From the NCBI GenBank assembly GCA_947642455.1, contig CANRSN010000001.1, positions 62,001 to 126,000 of the forward strand: 64,000 nucleotides of DNA, given 5' to 3'. Positions within the stretch are counted from its first letter, which is position 1; every line of letters begins with the position of its first letter. Origin of the DNA: an uncultured Clostridiaceae bacterium (GTDB taxonomy: Bacteria; Bacillota; Clostridia; TANB77; CAG-508). The notes beneath the pieces were generated by a model. That model made no database searches. It worked only from the letters and a program-made list of their open reading frames with translations, and was not told the origin of the DNA. Both the position numbers and the translations under genes were made by a program. This document shows positions 46,328-54,278 of the stretch, in pieces.

Positions 46328-46366
46328 CAAAGAGATTAGAGAGAATCTAGCTTCTTTGTTTTTTTT
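46328..46366 (+). terminator. Leader terminator/attenuator before the recombinase genes
   Basis: CAAAG-AGATT-AGAGAG-AATCT-AGCTT-CTTTG forms a two-part stem followed by T8. It is only about 15-50 bases downstream of the promoter and before the RBS of the first gene. Transcription would mostly stop here unless antiterminated, making a short RNA of about 55 nt. Confidence 0.7.
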
Positions 46367-46397
46367 CTTTTCAAATTTAAAGAAAAGGAGCAATTTC

Positions 46398-46574
46398 ATG
46401 CTACATGATTATGAGATAGAAGTTAATAACTCTAACAATTTAAAAGATAATACTATGCTAGATTGTAGCATGGAATTATCACTCTTAAATAATTTGTTTA
46501 GAGAAAACTTAATAACAGAAGCGAAATATCAAGAAATTAAAAGAAAAATCCTAAAAGATTACAAACTTTTATAA
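46398..46574 (+). CDS. Small SHOCT-like protein
   Basis: A 58-residue protein with ATG 7 bases after AAAAGGAG. The C-terminal half (ELSLLNNLFRENLITEAKYQ, then EIKRKILKDY) resembles the short SHOCT-type helical pair found in small proteins encoded just before serine recombinase genes. It may help control recombination direction, which is only inference. A longer upstream frame exists but overlaps the terminator and lacks an RBS. Confidence 0.6.
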   Translation: MLHDYEIEVNNSNNLKDNTMLDCSMELSLLNNLFRENLITEAKYQEIKRKILKDYKLL

Positions 46575-46647
46575 TTTCAATTTACTTTTTATCTAAAAAA
46601 TGATATAAAATTATTAAGTTTTATCTCTAGGCAGAATGGAGGTTTAA

Positions 46648-48357
46648 ATGGAAATTCAAGTCATAGAGAAAACAAACGGAAGAATCAACAGAGTAACAGG
46701 AACAACAATTAAAGAAAGGCTAAGAGTTTGTGCTTATTGCAGAGTAAGTACAGACAACGAAGAGCAATTAAATAGTTATCAATCACAATTAAAGTATTAT
46801 GATGAAAAAATAAATAGTAAATCAGAATGGCAATTTGCAGGAATATATGCAGATGAAGCAATATCTGGCACATTAGATTTTAAAAGAACAAACTTTATGA
46901 AAATGATACAAGATTCAATGGAAGGTAAAATTGATATGATACTAACAAAATCAATATCAAGATTTGCTAGAAACACATTAGATACTTTAAAATATGTAAG
47001 AATGCTAAAAGAGAAAAATGTTGCAATACTATTTGAAGAAGAAAATATAAATACAGGCTCAGGACAAGGAGAATTAGTATTAACATTGCTAAGTGCTATG
47101 GCACAACAAGAAAGTGAAAACATATCTTCACATGTTTTACTAGGCTTAAAGATGAAAAAAGATAGAGGAGAATTAATTGGATATAATGGTTGTTATGGAT
47201 ATAACTATAATCTTGAAACAAAAGAAATAACAATCAATGAAGAAGAAGCAAATATTGTAAGATATATGTTTGAAAGATATGTAGAAGGAGTTGGCTCAAG
47301 TACTATAGCAAAAGAACTAACTACCAAAGGAATAAAAACTCCAAAAGGTGGGGCAAAATGGTGCGAATCAACCATAAGAGGAATCTTAAAAAATGAAAAA
47401 TATATTGGAGATGTGCTAATGGGAAAAACATTTACAATAGATCCAATATCACATAAAAGATTAAGCAATTTAGGAGAAGTAGACAAGCATTATTTAAAAG
47501 AACACCATGAGCCAATTATTAACAAAGAACTATTTGATAGAGTTCAAGAAATAAGAACAAAAAGAGCAGGTAACAGAGAAACAGGGAGAAGAAATGATAA
47601 CTATAGTAAAAAATATCCTTTTAGTAGCAAATTATATTGTGGCTTTTGTGGTAGTTTACTAACAAGAAGAAATTGGAATGCCAATAGAAATTGTGCTAAA
47701 GCAGTATGGCAATGCATAAAAAGAGCAAAACATGGAAAAGAAGAATGTCCACATTGTAAAGCAATTCCAGAAGAAATACTAGAAGATTGTTTTGTACAAG
47801 GATATAGAATACTCTTTAATGATAACAGAAAAGTAGTAGAAAATTTTTTAGAAAAGATAGAAAATATCTTAAAAGAAAATACTACAGAAACAATAGTAAC
47901 AAAACTAGAAAAAGACAAAGAAAAAATAAACAAGAAACTTGCTAATCTATTAGAACTAAATTTAGAAGGCAAAATCAACAAAGAACAATATACAGGAAAA
48001 TTTGATAGCCTAAATGTAGAATTATTGAAAATAGAACAGAAAATAGAAAGCCTACTAAAAGAAACAAACAGAACAGAAAGCATTAAACAAAGATTAAACA
48101 AGTTTAAAAGTTTATTTAAAGATATAGATATAATGCCGAAATTTGATAAAGATGTTTTTGAATGTTTAATTGATAAAGTAGTGATAGGCGAAATATTAGA
48201 AGATGGAACAATAAATCCATATATAATAAGATTTATTTGTAAAAACGGAACAGAAATAAACTGCAAAGATAAATTTACTGCTACAAGAGATAAACAACAT
48301 TCAAATAATACTGCAACCAGAGATAAACAACACACGTGGAGTGTGTATCAGTTCTAA
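46648..48357 (+). CDS. Large serine recombinase of the second element
   Basis: A 569-residue recombinase. The resolvase domain (about 24-165) has AYCRVSTDNEEQ with the catalytic Ser, ADEAISGTLDFKR and TKSISRFARNT. The recombinase domain has GYNYNLETKEITINEEEA and the zinc ribbon CGFCGSLLTRR with CPHC. A coiled coil lies at about 415-495. The C-terminus repeats TATRDKQH and then crosses attR, so its last residues (TWSVYQF) are set by flanking DNA. In the excised circle the frame would end TWNVARCYI instead. There is no CGG codon in this intact gene. RBS GGAGG. Confidence 0.95.
   Translation: MEIQVIEKTNGRINRVTGTTIKERLRVCAYCRVSTDNEEQLNSYQSQLKYYDEKINSKSEWQFAGIYADEAISGTLDFKRTNFMKMIQDSMEGKIDMILTKSISRFARNTLDTLKYVRMLKEKNVAILFEEENINTGSGQGELVLTLLSAMAQQESENISSHVLLGLKMKKDRGELIGYNGCYGYNYNLETKEITINEEEANIVRYMFERYVEGVGSSTIAKELTTKGIKTPKGGAKWCESTIRGILKNEKYIGDVLMGKTFTIDPISHKRLSNLGEVDKHYLKEHHEPIINKELFDRVQEIRTKRAGNRETGRRNDNYSKKYPFSSKLYCGFCGSLLTRRNWNANRNCAKAVWQCIKRAKHGKEECPHCKAIPEEILEDCFVQGYRILFNDNRKVVENFLEKIENILKENTTETIVTKLEKDKEKINKKLANLLELNLEGKINKEQYTGKFDSLNVELLKIEQKIESLLKETNRTESIKQRLNKFKSLFKDIDIMPKFDKDVFECLIDKVVIGEILEDGTINPYIIRFICKNGTEINCKDKFTATRDKQHSNNTATRDKQHTWSVYQF
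48330..48340. other. attR of the second element (ACACACGTGGA)
   Basis: Direct repeat of 42029-42039. It lies inside the last codons of the recombinase gene, six codons before the stop. Confidence 0.75.
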
Positions 48358-48711
48358 ATTTAAAGGAAACTGTATAACCGTTGATACAAAAGGAATTGAA
48401 TGAATTTTGAAAAAATAAAAAAAGGCGAAAAAAACACAAAAAAATGGCAAAAAAAACGAAGTAGACATAAAAGTAAAAATGACAGGGTATGTGGAAACAT
48501 GAATATGCACACTACCTATTATAAATAAAAAAATAAAGAAAGTGCTTGTTACTAAAAGAGATAGAGTAGAGATACTTTATCTCTTTAAATATACCTTTGT
48601 ATAAAATTTTAGAAATTTAATTAAATATGTTTTGTAAATATTTGCAAAATGCTATGAAAAATTGTTAATTTGTGATATAAAATATTATATAATATTTAGG
48701 AGGCAGGATAA
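48358..48711. other. Gene-free A-rich stretch with one hairpin
   Basis: It contains runs of A and no credible ORF. AAAGAGATA (48555-48563) pairs with TATCTCTTT (48578-48586), a possible terminator of the recombinase transcript. A short frame just after attR (23 residues, ending at a TGA near 48400) could be the far half of a gene split by integration. Confidence 0.4.
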
Positions 48712-49548
48712 ATGAGAATTGCAATTATTTCAGATATACATGGAAATTTAGAAGCACTAAAGTCCACTTTACAAGATATAGAAAAAAGGAATATAGATAA
48801 AATTATATGTTTAGGTGATACAATAGCAAAAGGTGTACATCCTAAAGAATGTTTAGAATTAGTAAAGGAAAATTGTGAAGTAGTAGTACAAGGAAACACA
48901 GATAGATATTTTTCAATAGAGTATAAAAATATGGAAGAGCTACCAGTGCAAGAACAAGAAAGAATAAAGTGGAATCAGTCATTAATAACTGAAGAAGATA
49001 GAAAATATTTATTAACCTTGCCATTTTGTTATGAATTTTATATGAGTGGTAGTTTAGTAAGACTATTTCATGCAACTCCTACAGTTAATAATAAAGCAAT
49101 AACAAATGTTGATAATGTTGAGACAAAATTTAAAATGTTTTTGCCAAGTGAAAATACTTATACACAAAATGTAGCAGATGTAGTTATATATGGACATATA
49201 CATCATCCTTATATGGATAAAATATACAATAAAACTTTAATAAATGTAGGAAGTGTAGGGAATTCATTTGATGTTATAAGAAATGATAGTAAGGATAGTA
49301 GTGTATTAGAAATAACAAAAAGCAACTATTTAATTATAGAAGGAGAATATGAAGAACAAGAGTATACATCTGATATTTCATTTGCATTTGTAAAAGTACC
49401 ATATAACATTGACAAAGAATTAGAAGATGAAAGTTTAAATATAGAACAAGATAATTATCGTTTTGAATTAAAAGAAGGAAGATATAGAGATATGACAAGG
49501 ATTAATGAAAATTTTAGAAGATTAGGAATAGATGTAGAAAAAATATAA
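48712..49548 (+). CDS. Calcineurin-like metallophosphoesterase (YfcE/MJ0936 type)
   Basis: A 278-residue phosphoesterase. The dimetal motifs are complete and in order: ISDIHGN (residues 5-11), CLGDTIAKG, VQGNTDRY (GNxD/H variant with Thr-Asp), LFHATP and YGHIHHPY. The N-terminal 200 residues are the catalytic domain. The last 70 residues are charged and specific to this subgroup. Homologues act as phosphodiesterases on small or unknown substrates. The RBS AGGAGG is excellent. It lies in accessory DNA between the second element and rhuM. Confidence 0.88.
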   Translation: MRIAIISDIHGNLEALKSTLQDIEKRNIDKIICLGDTIAKGVHPKECLELVKENCEVVVQGNTDRYFSIEYKNMEELPVQEQERIKWNQSLITEEDRKYLLTLPFCYEFYMSGSLVRLFHATPTVNNKAITNVDNVETKFKMFLPSENTYTQNVADVVIYGHIHHPYMDKIYNKTLINVGSVGNSFDVIRNDSKDSSVLEITKSNYLIIEGEYEEQEYTSDISFAFVKVPYNIDKELEDESLNIEQDNYRFELKEGRYRDMTRINENFRRLGIDVEKI

Positions 49549-49643
49549 TGAAATTGATTTATATGATTTTATAGAACTGAAAAAGATGGAATTAAGTAAA
49601 TATGCACATGTAGAATAAAAAGAGAAAGCAAGGTAATTAAAAA

Positions 49644-50654
49644 ATGGAAAATAAAGATTTATATATAAGAAGTAGTGCAGCAGAATTTTTAATATTTGAA
49701 CAACAAAAGAAAGAAAAAGGAATTGAAGTAAGATTTGAAGATGGAGATTTATGGTTGACTCAGAAATTACTTGGAGAACTTTATGACACAACTAGAAATA
49801 ATATAACAATGCATATACAAAATATTTTTACAGATAGAGAATTAGAAGAAAAATCAGTTAGTAAGAAATTCTTACTAACTGCATCTGATGGAAAAAGTTA
49901 TAATACAAATTATTACAATTTAGATATGATTATTTCAGTAGGATATCGTGTAAGTTCAGATAGAGCAATTCAATTTAGAAGATGGGCAACAAATGTATTA
50001 AAACAATTTGCAAAAAAAGGATATATTATAGATAAAAAAAGAATGGAAAATGGAACATTTTTTGATGAAGATTACTTTGAGGAACTACTTGCAGAAATAA
50101 GAGAAATAAGATTATCAGAAAGAAGATTTTATCAAAAGATTACAGATATATATGCTACTTCTATTGATTACGATAAAAAATCGCCTACTACTATCAAATT
50201 TTTTAAAAAAGTGCAAAACAAGATGCACTATGCAGTAACTCATCAAACAGCAACCGAGATTATTTATAATAGAGCAGATCATACTAAAGAACATATGAAC
50301 TTAACATCATGGAAACATTCTCCAGATGGAAAGATATTAGAAACAGATGTAGTTATCGCTAAAAATTATCTAAAGAAAGAATAGTTAGAGCAATTAGAAC
50401 TTATTGTTTCAGCATTTCTAGATTTAGCAGAAGCAAGAGCAAAAAGAAGTATTCCAATGACCATGGAAGATTGGGCAAATAGGATAGATAAATATTTATT
50501 ATCAGATGATAGAGATATATTAAAAGATGCAGGAAAAATATCACATGAAATAGCAGAAGAAAAAGCTTTAGCAGAATTTGAAAAATATAGAGTGATACAA
50601 GATAAATTATATCAATCAGATTTTGATAAATTAATAGAAAGTAGTAATGAATAG
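49644..50654 (+). pseudogene. rhuM: RhuM-family protein interrupted by an in-frame amber codon
   Basis: RhuM proteins (Virulence_RhuM family) are found beside restriction and mobile loci, with unknown function. Residues 1-246 cover the family start (VRFEDGDLWLTQKLLGELYD, then RRWATNVLKQFAKKGY). A TAG at 50382-50384 stops the frame, and the same frame continues with the conserved ending LELIVSAFLDLAEARAKR, MTMEDWANRIDKYLLSDD and KISHEIAEEKA up to 50654. The stop is not at a CGG and other genes here end normally with TAG, so this is a nonsense mutation or a sequence error rather than recoding. Confidence 0.88.
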
Positions 50655-50675
50655 TATAGAAAGGTAAAGTGAAAT

Positions 50676-52064
50676 ATGAAAATATTAATTGCAGGTTTTG
50701 AAGGAAATGACAATTCGGCAAAAATATTACTAGATAATATAAAAGGAATACGTAATCAAGATGTATTATATTTAGAAAATGATTTTCAAGTAAGTGGTAA
50801 TCAAATAGAAGAAAAACTATCACAAAATTATGATTATGTATTAATTTTTGGACAAAAATCAAACACAAAAGATATTTACTTAGAAAATAATGCAATTTTA
50901 GAAGAAAATAAATTAGAAACAGATTATTATTATGGTGTTTTAAGAGAAAATTTAGAAAGCAATAATTATAAAGTAATAAGTTCATGTGATGCAGGAAATT
51001 ATTTATGTAATAATGTATTTTTTAGGGCATTAAATTTAAAAAAAATTAATAATTTAAAAACTAAAATTGCTTTTATACATATTCCAAGTATTGATAATAT
51101 TGAAAATATAAGTAAGTTATCAAATACAATATTAAATTATATTAGTATTTTATCAGATGTTTTTAATATTGCTTTATTACAATTAAATTCAACTCATTCA
51201 ATTGAAGATAACATGTTAAAAGGAATTGAGTATTGCAAAAAAGCAAAAGAAATGGGAGCAGATATTGCTGTATTTCCAGAAATGTGGAATAATGGATATG
51301 AAATGTTATTTGAAGGAGATTTAAAAGATCAAGATAATATACCACAAGAAAAAGTAGATAAATGGAATAGTAAAGCAATAGAAAGTGATAATGAATTTAT
51401 TAACGAATATACAAATTTAGCAAAAGAGCTTAAAATGGCAATAGCAATTACTTATTTAGAAAAAACTGAACAAAAGCCTAGAAATACAGTTGTTATTATT
51501 GATAGAAAAGGGAAAATTATATTAAAATATTCAAAGATACATACAGTTGATTCTAAAATGGAAGCATTTACTGAACCTGGTACAGAATTTAAAACTTGTG
51601 ATTTAGATTATGGTAGAGGAAAAGTAAAATTAGGCACAATGATTTGTTTTGATAGAGATTTTCCAGAAAGTGCAAGAATTTTAATGTTACAAGGAAGTGA
51701 AATTATACTTGTTCCAAATGCTTGTTATATGTCAAAAATAAGATTAGAACAATTAAAAGTAAGAGCATATGAAAATATGGTAGGTATTGTAACTGTAAAC
51801 TATGCAAACCATGGAGGAAAATCTTCAGTATATAGTCCAATAGTAAGAAACATAAATAAGCATGAATTAAATAGCGAAATGTTAGTAATGAATGACAAAG
51901 AAGAAATTAAAATTGCACAGTTTAATATGAGTGAAATTAGAGAATATAGAAGTAGAGAAACTCTAGGAGATGCTTATAGAAAACCTTATGCTTATAATCA
52001 ATTAATAGAAGATAATGTACAAGAACCTTTTATTAGGAAAGACTCAAGAAGAAATTTTAAGTAA
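50676..52064 (+). CDS. Fusion of a pyroglutamyl-peptidase-like domain with a nitrilase-family amidohydrolase
   Basis: A 462-residue two-domain protein. Residues about 1-155 resemble peptidase C15: MKILIAGFEG start, YDYVLIFGQKS, CDAGNYLCNNVFF with the catalytic Cys and IAFIHIPS with the catalytic His. Residues about 165-450 are a carbon-nitrogen hydrolase with the triad in VFPEMW (Glu), YSKIHTVD (Lys) and MICFDRDFP (Cys). The first domain would remove N-terminal pyroglutamate or open a lactam and the second hydrolyse an amide, so both could act on glutamine-derived or cyclic amide substrates. It follows rhuM by 21 bases. RBS GAAAGGTAAAG. Confidence 0.85.
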   Translation: MKILIAGFEGNDNSAKILLDNIKGIRNQDVLYLENDFQVSGNQIEEKLSQNYDYVLIFGQKSNTKDIYLENNAILEENKLETDYYYGVLRENLESNNYKVISSCDAGNYLCNNVFFRALNLKKINNLKTKIAFIHIPSIDNIENISKLSNTILNYISILSDVFNIALLQLNSTHSIEDNMLKGIEYCKKAKEMGADIAVFPEMWNNGYEMLFEGDLKDQDNIPQEKVDKWNSKAIESDNEFINEYTNLAKELKMAIAITYLEKTEQKPRNTVVIIDRKGKIILKYSKIHTVDSKMEAFTEPGTEFKTCDLDYGRGKVKLGTMICFDRDFPESARILMLQGSEIILVPNACYMSKIRLEQLKVRAYENMVGIVTVNYANHGGKSSVYSPIVRNINKHELNSEMLVMNDKEEIKIAQFNMSEIREYRSRETLGDAYRKPYAYNQLIEDNVQEPFIRKDSRRNFK

Positions 52065-52082
52065 TTATTTATAAGTATTATA

Positions 52083-52193
52083 AAAGTGGTTTTGCCATTC
52101 CAGTCAAAAATGGATATATAAAGTGGTTTTACTATTCTAGCTAAAAATAGGCATATAAAGAAGGTTTTGCCATTCCTGATAAAAATGGGTGTA
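52083..52193 (+). repeat. Tandem 37-bp repeat, three copies
   Basis: AAAGTGGTTTTGCCATTCC-like units start at 52083, 52120 and 52157 (period 37), with a degraded fourth near 52207. One frame of each unit reads GFAIP-x-KNG, but the period is not a multiple of three, so it is not a coding repeat as it stands. It is not a CRISPR array because no spacer separates the units. Confidence 0.6.
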
Positions 52194-52331
52194 AAAGAAA
52201 GTAGTAGAGGAAATTTTACTATCCTAACTTTATACTAGTATTTATATGGTGTTAGAATAAAAATATAGACACAAAATTTTACACTTACAAAAAAAGATGT
52301 TAAAATAAAAACAGAAAAGAGGTAAGTGTCT

Positions 52332-52610
52332 ATGAGTAAACAATATAACAGTTATACAGAAGAATTTAAGAAAACAATAGTAGCCTTGTACGAATCAGGG
52401 AAAAAAGTAGCAGAGTTAGTACGTGAATATGACCTAGAAAAAAAGTTGATATATAATTGGATAAAGAAATATGGAAAAGTAAAGACAGAAGCAGGATTTA
52501 TAATAAATAATGATGAATTATTAAAACTAAAAAAAGAAAATATGAGATTACAAGAAGAAAATGAAATATTAAAAAAGCAATGGTCATATTCACACAAAAA
52601 TAGAAGATAA
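52332..52610 (+). CDS. IS3-family transposase OrfA
   Basis: A 92-residue HTH_Tnp_1 protein: YTEEFKKTIVALYESGKK, then LVREYDLEKKLIYNWIKKYG and a leucine-zipper end (LLKLKKENMRLQEENEILKK). It binds the IS ends. A GTG two codons upstream is an alternative start. The frame ends close to the beginning of orfB, as in the -1 frameshift arrangement of IS3 elements. Confidence 0.88.
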   Translation: MSKQYNSYTEEFKKTIVALYESGKKVAELVREYDLEKKLIYNWIKKYGKVKTEAGFIINNDELLKLKKENMRLQEENEILKKQWSYSHKNRR

Positions 52611-52885
52611 GATAAAATTTATTGATAATATGAAAGATAAACACAATATAAGGCTTTTATGCAAATGTATGGGGATCCATCATTCAGTATATTACTATGG
52701 AAAGCTTCAATGCCATATTAAAGAAAGAAGAAGTAAATCAAAGAAGTTACGTAACATTTGAAGAAGCAGGATTAGCAATATTTGAATTTATAGAAAGTTG
52801 GTATAACAACAAAAGAATACATAGTAGTTTAGGATATATAACACCAAATGAAAAAGAAAGATTATACTATAAAAAAACAGCATAA
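52607..52885 (+). pseudogene. IS3-family transposase OrfB, deletion remnant
   Basis: Only the start (KHNIRLLCKCMGIHHSVYYY) and the end (MESFNAILKKEEV, then FEFIESWYNNKRIHSSLGYI) of OrfB remain, joined at about 52690 in different frames. The final Glu of the DDE triad is kept, while both Asp regions are gone. Confidence 0.85.
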
Positions 52886-52925
52886 TCTTTATAAAAAAGT
52901 GTAAAAAAATGTGTCTAAATACTTG

Positions 52926-53035
52926 ACCTAAATCCAAAAATTAAAGGAAGGTTTTATTGGACAGATGAAGAACTTTTAAAAGTATTGAGAAATATGCCTG
53001 ATGGCATGTGTATCCAAATGAGACATCAAAATTAA
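52926..53035 (+). pseudogene. Short coding remnant after the IS
   Basis: A 35-codon open frame (GRFYWTDEELLKVLRNMPDG, then MCIQMRHQN) ends at TAA 53033-53035. It has coding character but no start, and is probably the end of a gene cut by the IS insertion. I do not recognise the family. Confidence 0.35.
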
Positions 53036-53049
53036 TTTGCAAACAAAAA

Positions 53050-53085
53050 CTCCCATATAAAATTACATTTATATGAGAGTCTTAT
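53050..53085. terminator. Bidirectional terminator
   Basis: ACTCCCATATAAA (53050-53062) pairs with TTTATATGAGAGT (53069-53081), followed by CTTATTTT on the plus strand and TTTTTGTTTG on the minus strand. It separates the accessory region from the minus-strand DUF4190 gene. Confidence 0.8.
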
Positions 53086-53097
53086 TTTGAGTTACTA

Positions 53098-53700
53098 TTA
53101 AAAATCATAATAATCGCTAAATAGGTCATAATAGCTTGATGATGAATCTATTGCACTACCAATACCATATGAAAAACCTACTATAAAGCAAAATACGAAT
53201 AATAATATCCATAATACTATACTTATTGCACTTGTAACAATTCCTGATACAGCCATTCCTTTGCCTGGTTTTTTAATTCCTACTATACCAAAAATAAATG
53301 CAAGAATTCCACAAGGAATTGAAACATACCATAAGCACCATAATACAAGTGATACAATACCTAAAATTAAAGCTGCCACATTTAGTCCATATGGTGATTG
53401 TTTTGTACCTGTCCCTTGATTATTTACTCTTGCTTGTTGAGTAGATTGTTGTTGTACTGGTTGTTGTTGTACTGGTTGTTGTTGCACTGGTTGTTGTTGT
53501 ACTGGTTGTTGTTGCACTGGTTGTGGATTAACATATTGTATATCATTTGTTACATTTCCTACGTTTGGTTCATTTACTGACTGTGGTTGAACTACTGGTT
53601 GTGTATTTTGTACATTTGAGTTTTGTGTCCCCTCCATATTTGTTTGTGAACTTGGTATATTATTTTCTCTATTTACACCATTCTCCTTATTTTCATCCAT
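53098..53700 (-). CDS. DUF4190-family membrane protein with PVQQQ repeats
   Basis: A 200-residue protein. The first 90 residues are hydrophilic, rich in Asn and Gln, with PVQQQ repeated about five times (15-bp DNA repeats, so length may vary between strains). The DUF4190 part has two hydrophobic segments (about 105-137 and 150-180): LNVAALILGIVSLVLWCLWY, then CGILAFIFGIVGIKKPGKGM and the second helix. A Ser/Tyr-rich end follows. The function is unknown. ATG at 53700 is 7 bases after a GGGGGG run. The ATG five codons upstream lies within the RBS. Confidence 0.8.
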   Translation of the reverse strand: MDENKENGVNRENNIPSSQTNMEGTQNSNVQNTQPVVQPQSVNEPNVGNVTNDIQYVNPQPVQQQPVQQQPVQQQPVQQQPVQQQSTQQARVNNQGTGTKQSPYGLNVAALILGIVSLVLWCLWYVSIPCGILAFIFGIVGIKKPGKGMAVSGIVTSAISIVLWILLFVFCFIVGFSYGIGSAIDSSSSYYDLFSDYYDF

Positions 53701-53802
53701 TTTAAATCCCCCCATTTATTTATAGATAATATTTTCATATTCTATTTTTAATAGATTATTTTACACTATCTGTTTCTATTATATTACAATTATTATGTTT
53801 AG

Positions 53803-54180
53803 TCAAATAATATTTCTAACAATTGTAAAAATAATCAATATAAAAGTCCATGCAATCCAAAAATAAAACTTTGGATATAACCATTCTAGCACTTTTTTCC
53901 TTCTACAGCAATTAAAAATATATACAAAATTTACAACAATTAAATACAAAATTGTTACAAATAAAACTTGATGATAATTAAAACTCTCTGCCCAATTTCC
54001 CAAAACAAAGTTTATAATACATCTAGTTGCACCACATGAAGGACATTGTATACCTAAGTATTGATTAACTATACATCTTGGAAATATATCAAAAATTTTA
54101 TATTTAACTATTATAATAGTAATTATAGTAAAAAGAACAATTCCTAGTTCTATTACAATCATTTTTTTTAATTTTGACAT
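53803..54180 (-). CDS. DUF2752-family membrane protein
   Basis: A 125-residue protein with three hydrophobic helices. The family motif CPSCGATRCI (residues about 45-54) after the first helix identifies DUF2752, of unknown function and often encoded beside DUF4190 proteins, as here. ATG at 54180 follows AAGGAAG by 6 bases. An upstream GTG would add 12 residues inside the small repeat at 54201-54268. Confidence 0.85.
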   Translation of the reverse strand: MSKLKKMIVIELGIVLFTIITIIIVKYKIFDIFPRCIVNQYLGIQCPSCGATRCIINFVLGNWAESFNYHQVLFVTILYLIVVNFVYIFNCCRRKKVLEWLYPKFYFWIAWTFILIIFTIVRNII

Positions 54181-54200
54181 TTCAACTTCCTTATATTTCG

Positions 54201-54268
54201 CACAATTCACAGTCAAATATTCTACTTAAGTACTATAAAACAATAATTTTGTAGTTGTGAATTGTAAC
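54201..54268. repeat. Small palindromic repeat, CACAATTCACAG type
   Basis: CACAATTCACAG (54201-54212) and GTTGTGAATTGTAAC (54254-54268) are inverted around an AT-rich centre. The same ends occur at 56061-56110. Related half-copies (GTAACTATTCGTTAC followed by AATTTACAGC) are at 20752-20777 and 22664-22689. Confidence 0.5.
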
Positions 54269-54278
54269 TATACCCCCT

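Larger units (their letters stand above)
42029..48340. mobile_element. Serine-recombinase integrative element with nucleotide-degrading cargo
   Basis: A 6.3 kb segment bounded by the direct repeat ACACACGTGGA. The large serine recombinase lies at the right end with its last codons overlapping attR. Cargo is an unknown protein, a nucleotidase-nucleoside hydrolase fusion, a LOG-like protein and an HD protein, followed by an array of palindromic sites, a promoter with a leader terminator and a small SHOCT-like ORF. There is no relaxase or phage structural gene, so transfer would need help from another element. Confidence 0.8.
52266..52917 (+). mobile_element. IS3-family insertion sequence, internally deleted
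   Basis: Terminal inverted repeats TAGACACAAAATTTTACACTT (left) and its complement with two mismatches (right) bound 652 bases, half the usual IS3 length. It contains an intact orfA and a broken orfB. The deletion removes most of the DDE core, so it cannot transpose alone. Confidence 0.88.

Noticed and set aside
49644-50654. Genome-wide reassignment of TAG as a sense codon, from RhuM
   Set aside because: Several intact genes end normally at TAG (for example the first recombinase) and no other conserved gene has an internal TAG.
48712-52064. A defined defence island between the second element and the IS remnant
   Set aside because: Only RhuM is loosely linked to such loci and it is broken. 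No restriction, CBASS, Abi or similar genes are recognisable there.
52083-52193. CRISPR array
   Set aside because: The repeats abut without unique spacers, the units are degenerate and no cas gene is nearby.
53448-53530. Phase-variable repeat controlling the DUF4190 gene
   Set aside because: The units are 15 bases and keep the frame, so copy-number change would alter length but not switch expression.
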